Assembly (NCBI GenBank): GCA_902760955.1
Contig: CACWIG010000004.1
Location: 1-64,000 of the forward strand
DNA length: 64,000 bases
DNA from: an uncultured Ruminococcus sp.
Lineage (GTDB): Bacteria > Bacillota > Clostridia > Monoglobales > Monoglobaceae
Direction of reading: 5' to 3'
In this document: positions 62,161-64,000 of the stretch, piece after piece
Layout of the letters: every line of letters starts with the position of its first letter
How positions within the stretch are numbered: the first letter of the stretch is position 1
Translations under genes and position numbers: made by a program
Notes under the pieces: model-generated
The model's input: the letters and a program-made list of their open reading frames with translations, nothing else
What the model was told of the DNA's origin: nothing
Database searches by the model: none

Positions 62161-64000
62161 TTAATTATTTTTGGCTTTTGCCTGCAAATCATATAATGCA
62201 GTAAGTGCCTGCATAGGCGTCATAGCGTTTAAGTCCATTGCTTTTAACTCATCACAAATCTCATTGCCTGCACCGCTCAAAAAACCTATTTGGTCGGTAT
62301 CAACGCTATTTACTTTTGCAGTACTAATCTTTGCACTGCTGACCTCACTTCCGTCGTCGGCTTCAAGAGATGCGACAATTTCTCTGGCACGGTTTACAAC
62401 AGACTTTTTCACACCTGCAAGAGCCGCTACATCTACGCCGTAGCTCTCGTCCGCTCCGCCTCTGATTATCTTTCTCAAAAAGCTTATTGTTCCGCCGTGT
62501 TTTTTGACTGCTATGCAGTAATTCTTTACGTTTGGTATTTTACCCTCAAGCTGTGTCAACTCGTGATAATGGGTTGCAAACATAGTCTTTGCACCGCATT
62601 TTTTTGTATCTGCAATATATTCAACAACCGCCCAGGCTATGCCTAAACCGTCATATGTGCTTGTTCCTCTGCCTATCTCGTCAAGTATAACAAGGCTCTT
62701 GTTTGTGGCGTTATCAAGAATATACGAAACTTCATTCATCTCGACCATAAAGGTACTCTGTCCCGACGACAAATCATCAGAGGCACCCACACGTGTAAAA
62801 ATCTTATCCACAATTCCGATTTCTGCACTGTCGGCAGGAACAAAACTGCCTGCCTGTGCCATCAGTACAATTATGGCTGTTTGACGCATATATGTAGACT
62901 TACCTGCCATATTCGGTCCCGTTATAATGGAAATCTGATTTTCGCGGTTATCCAGAATGGTATCATTTGCAATAAACGAACCGCCCTTTAAAAGTTTTTC
63001 TACAACGGGGTGTCTGCCTCCCTTAATTACGATTTTGTCAGACATATTGACTGTCGGCATAACATAATTATATCTGTCGGCAACTGCGGCAAAGGAGCAT
63101 ATCATATCAACGATTGCAACAACCTCAGCAGTTTTGCAAATTCTTTCAAAGGCATCTGCGGTTTTCTCTCTCACCTGACAGAAAATTTCATACTCCATAT
63201 CAACGCTTTTTTCGCTTGCGGTAAGTATTTCCTCCTCCATCTCCTTAAGCTCGGGAGTAACATATCTCTCGCCGCCCGTCAAGGTCTGCTTTCTGATGTA
63301 ATAATCGGGCACCAAATCAAGATATGAATTGCTGACCTCTATATAATAACCAAAAACCTTGTTAAACCCAAGTTTCATTATTTTGATGCCCGTTTTCTCT
63401 TTTTCTTTTTCAAGCACGTCTTTTAACACGCTTTGTCCGTTCTTCACAAGGTTTCTCACTCGGTCGAGTTCTTCATTTGCACCCTCTTTAATCATTTTGC
63501 CGTTTCTCAATGTTGCAGGTGCATCATCATCTATATATGTTTCGATAAGCTCTTTTACATCTTCAAGTGCATCCATTTTTTCGGCACAGCTTGTCAAAAG
63601 TCTTGCACTCGCCCCGCGAAGACAGTTTAACAGCTCAGGAAGCCGTGCAATAGAGTCCTTTAAGCTTTTGAGGTCACCGCAGTTGGCATTCTTATATACA
63701 ATACGATTTATAAGTCTTTCTATATCGCGTACACCTTTCAGCAACTCCCTCATTTCCTCACGCATAATCGGGTCGGAAACAAGTTCTGCAACGGCAAGGT
63801 GTCTGTTGGTTATAGCCGCACAATTACAAAGAGGTGCAGTCAGACTCTTTCTTAAAAGTCTTGCACCCATTGCAGTGCAGGTCATATCTATGGTATTGAT
63901 AAGTGACCCCTTTGCCTTTCTATCCCTGACTGTTTCAAGAATTTCAAGATTTCTCAGGCTATACATATCCACCTGCATCTTTTCGGCATCACGGTTTACA
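62161..64000 (-). CDS. mutS: DNA mismatch repair protein MutS (N terminus beyond window)
   Basis: Recognises mispaired bases. The gene runs off the window at 64000; 613 codons of the C-terminal part are present, starting in the lever domain (LRNLEILETVRDRKAKGSL). Seen are the clamp region and the ABC-type ATPase domain with Walker A GPNMAGKSTYMRQ, Walker B SLVILDEIGRGTSTYDG and the MFATHYHEL switch. The mismatch-reading N-terminal domain with the Phe-x-Glu motif is outside the window. First gene seen of the mutS-mutL-miaA operon. Confidence 0.96.
   Translation of the reverse strand, partial: VNRDAEKMQVDMYSLRNLEILETVRDRKAKGSLINTIDMTCTAMGARLLRKSLTAPLCNCAAITNRHLAVAELVSDPIMREEMRELLKGVRDIERLINRIVYKNANCGDLKSLKDSIARLPELLNCLRGASARLLTSCAEKMDALEDVKELIETYIDDDAPATLRNGKMIKEGANEELDRVRNLVKNGQSVLKDVLEKEKEKTGIKIMKLGFNKVFGYYIEVSNSYLDLVPDYYIRKQTLTGGERYVTPELKEMEEEILTASEKSVDMEYEIFCQVREKTADAFERICKTAEVVAIVDMICSFAAVADRYNYVMPTVNMSDKIVIKGGRHPVVEKLLKGGSFIANDTILDNRENQISIITGPNMAGKSTYMRQTAIIVLMAQAGSFVPADSAEIGIVDKIFTRVGASDDLSSGQSTFMVEMNEVSYILDNATNKSLVILDEIGRGTSTYDGLGIAWAVVEYIADTKKCGAKTMFATHYHELTQLEGKIPNVKNYCIAVKKHGGTISFLRKIIRGGADESYGVDVAALAGVKKSVVNRAREIVASLEADDGSEVSSAKISTAKVNSVDTDQIGFLSGAGNEICDELKAMDLNAMTPMQALTALYDLQAKAKNN

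Noticed and set aside
1-64000. tRNA, rRNA, insertion sequences or prophage genes
   Set aside because: No cloverleaf with a conserved T-arm, no rRNA-like sequence, and no transposase, integrase or phage protein among the readable frames.

Overview
The window is an AT-rich chromosomal segment of an anaerobic, endospore-forming Clostridia-type Firmicute. The evidence is a complete spoIIAA-spoIIAB-sigF-spoVAC-spoVAD-spoVAE block, a large pyruvate:ferredoxin oxidoreductase, type III glutamine synthetase, S-layer-homology (SLH) proteins with Gram-positive signal peptides, a GlgC/GlgD glycogen system, and lysine and yybP-ykoY-type riboswitches. Many SLH-anchored or cytosolic glycosidases suggest a plant-polysaccharide degrader of the gut or rumen. 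I cannot name the species. No rRNA, tRNA, CRISPR array, transposase or prophage was seen.

Positions 1-13150 form a sugar-acid and alpha-galactoside region: L-rhamnose mutarotase, a KDPG/KDPGal-type aldolase, a galactonate-dehydratase-like enolase and an SDR dehydrogenase; then a lactonase-like metallo-hydrolase, two further oxidoreductases, two AraC regulators, two GH36 alpha-galactosidases and a polysaccharide deacetylase. Together these resemble an oxidative (non-phosphorylating first steps) route for galactose- or rhamnose-type aldoses released by the glycosidases. A DcuS/CitA-type two-component system (13361-15641) and a SemiSWEET/degenerate-SGNH pair (16130-17013) follow.

Positions 17087-22528 hold a DUF5107-TPR protein, a divergent regulator with a sugar-binding-protein-like sensor in front of a C-terminal LuxR-like helix-turn-helix, and an atypical Gfo/Idh/MocA protein. 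From 22752 to 36665 come pyruvate:ferredoxin oxidoreductase, an NhaC-family transporter under a lysine riboswitch, an SLH-metallo-beta-lactamase fusion, glutamine synthetase III with a terminator directly after its promoter, an SLH-GH5 glycosidase, an AraC regulator and a GH27 alpha-galactosidase.

Positions 36756-42612 carry a glgB-glgC-glgD-glgA glycogen operon. From 43188 to 51076 lie comF, glmU, pth, mfd and a membrane-anchored PPIase. Positions 51261-54709 are the sporulation operon read leftward. From 54866 to 59275 come an AI-2E-family transporter behind an unidentified riboswitch-like leader, pyruvate kinase, and a sodium-pump decarboxylase beta subunit with a 40-residue partner, behind a yybP-ykoY-like riboswitch and perfect terminator. 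The right end is mutS(partial)-mutL-miaA.

Two families of short dispersed palindromes occur in many intergenic regions. Their arms change in a compensatory way between copies, so the hairpin is conserved rather than the sequence. The most notable observations are the two leader RNAs at 54866 and 57824, the hairpin repeats, the regulator/operator pair near 20400 and the glnN leader terminator.
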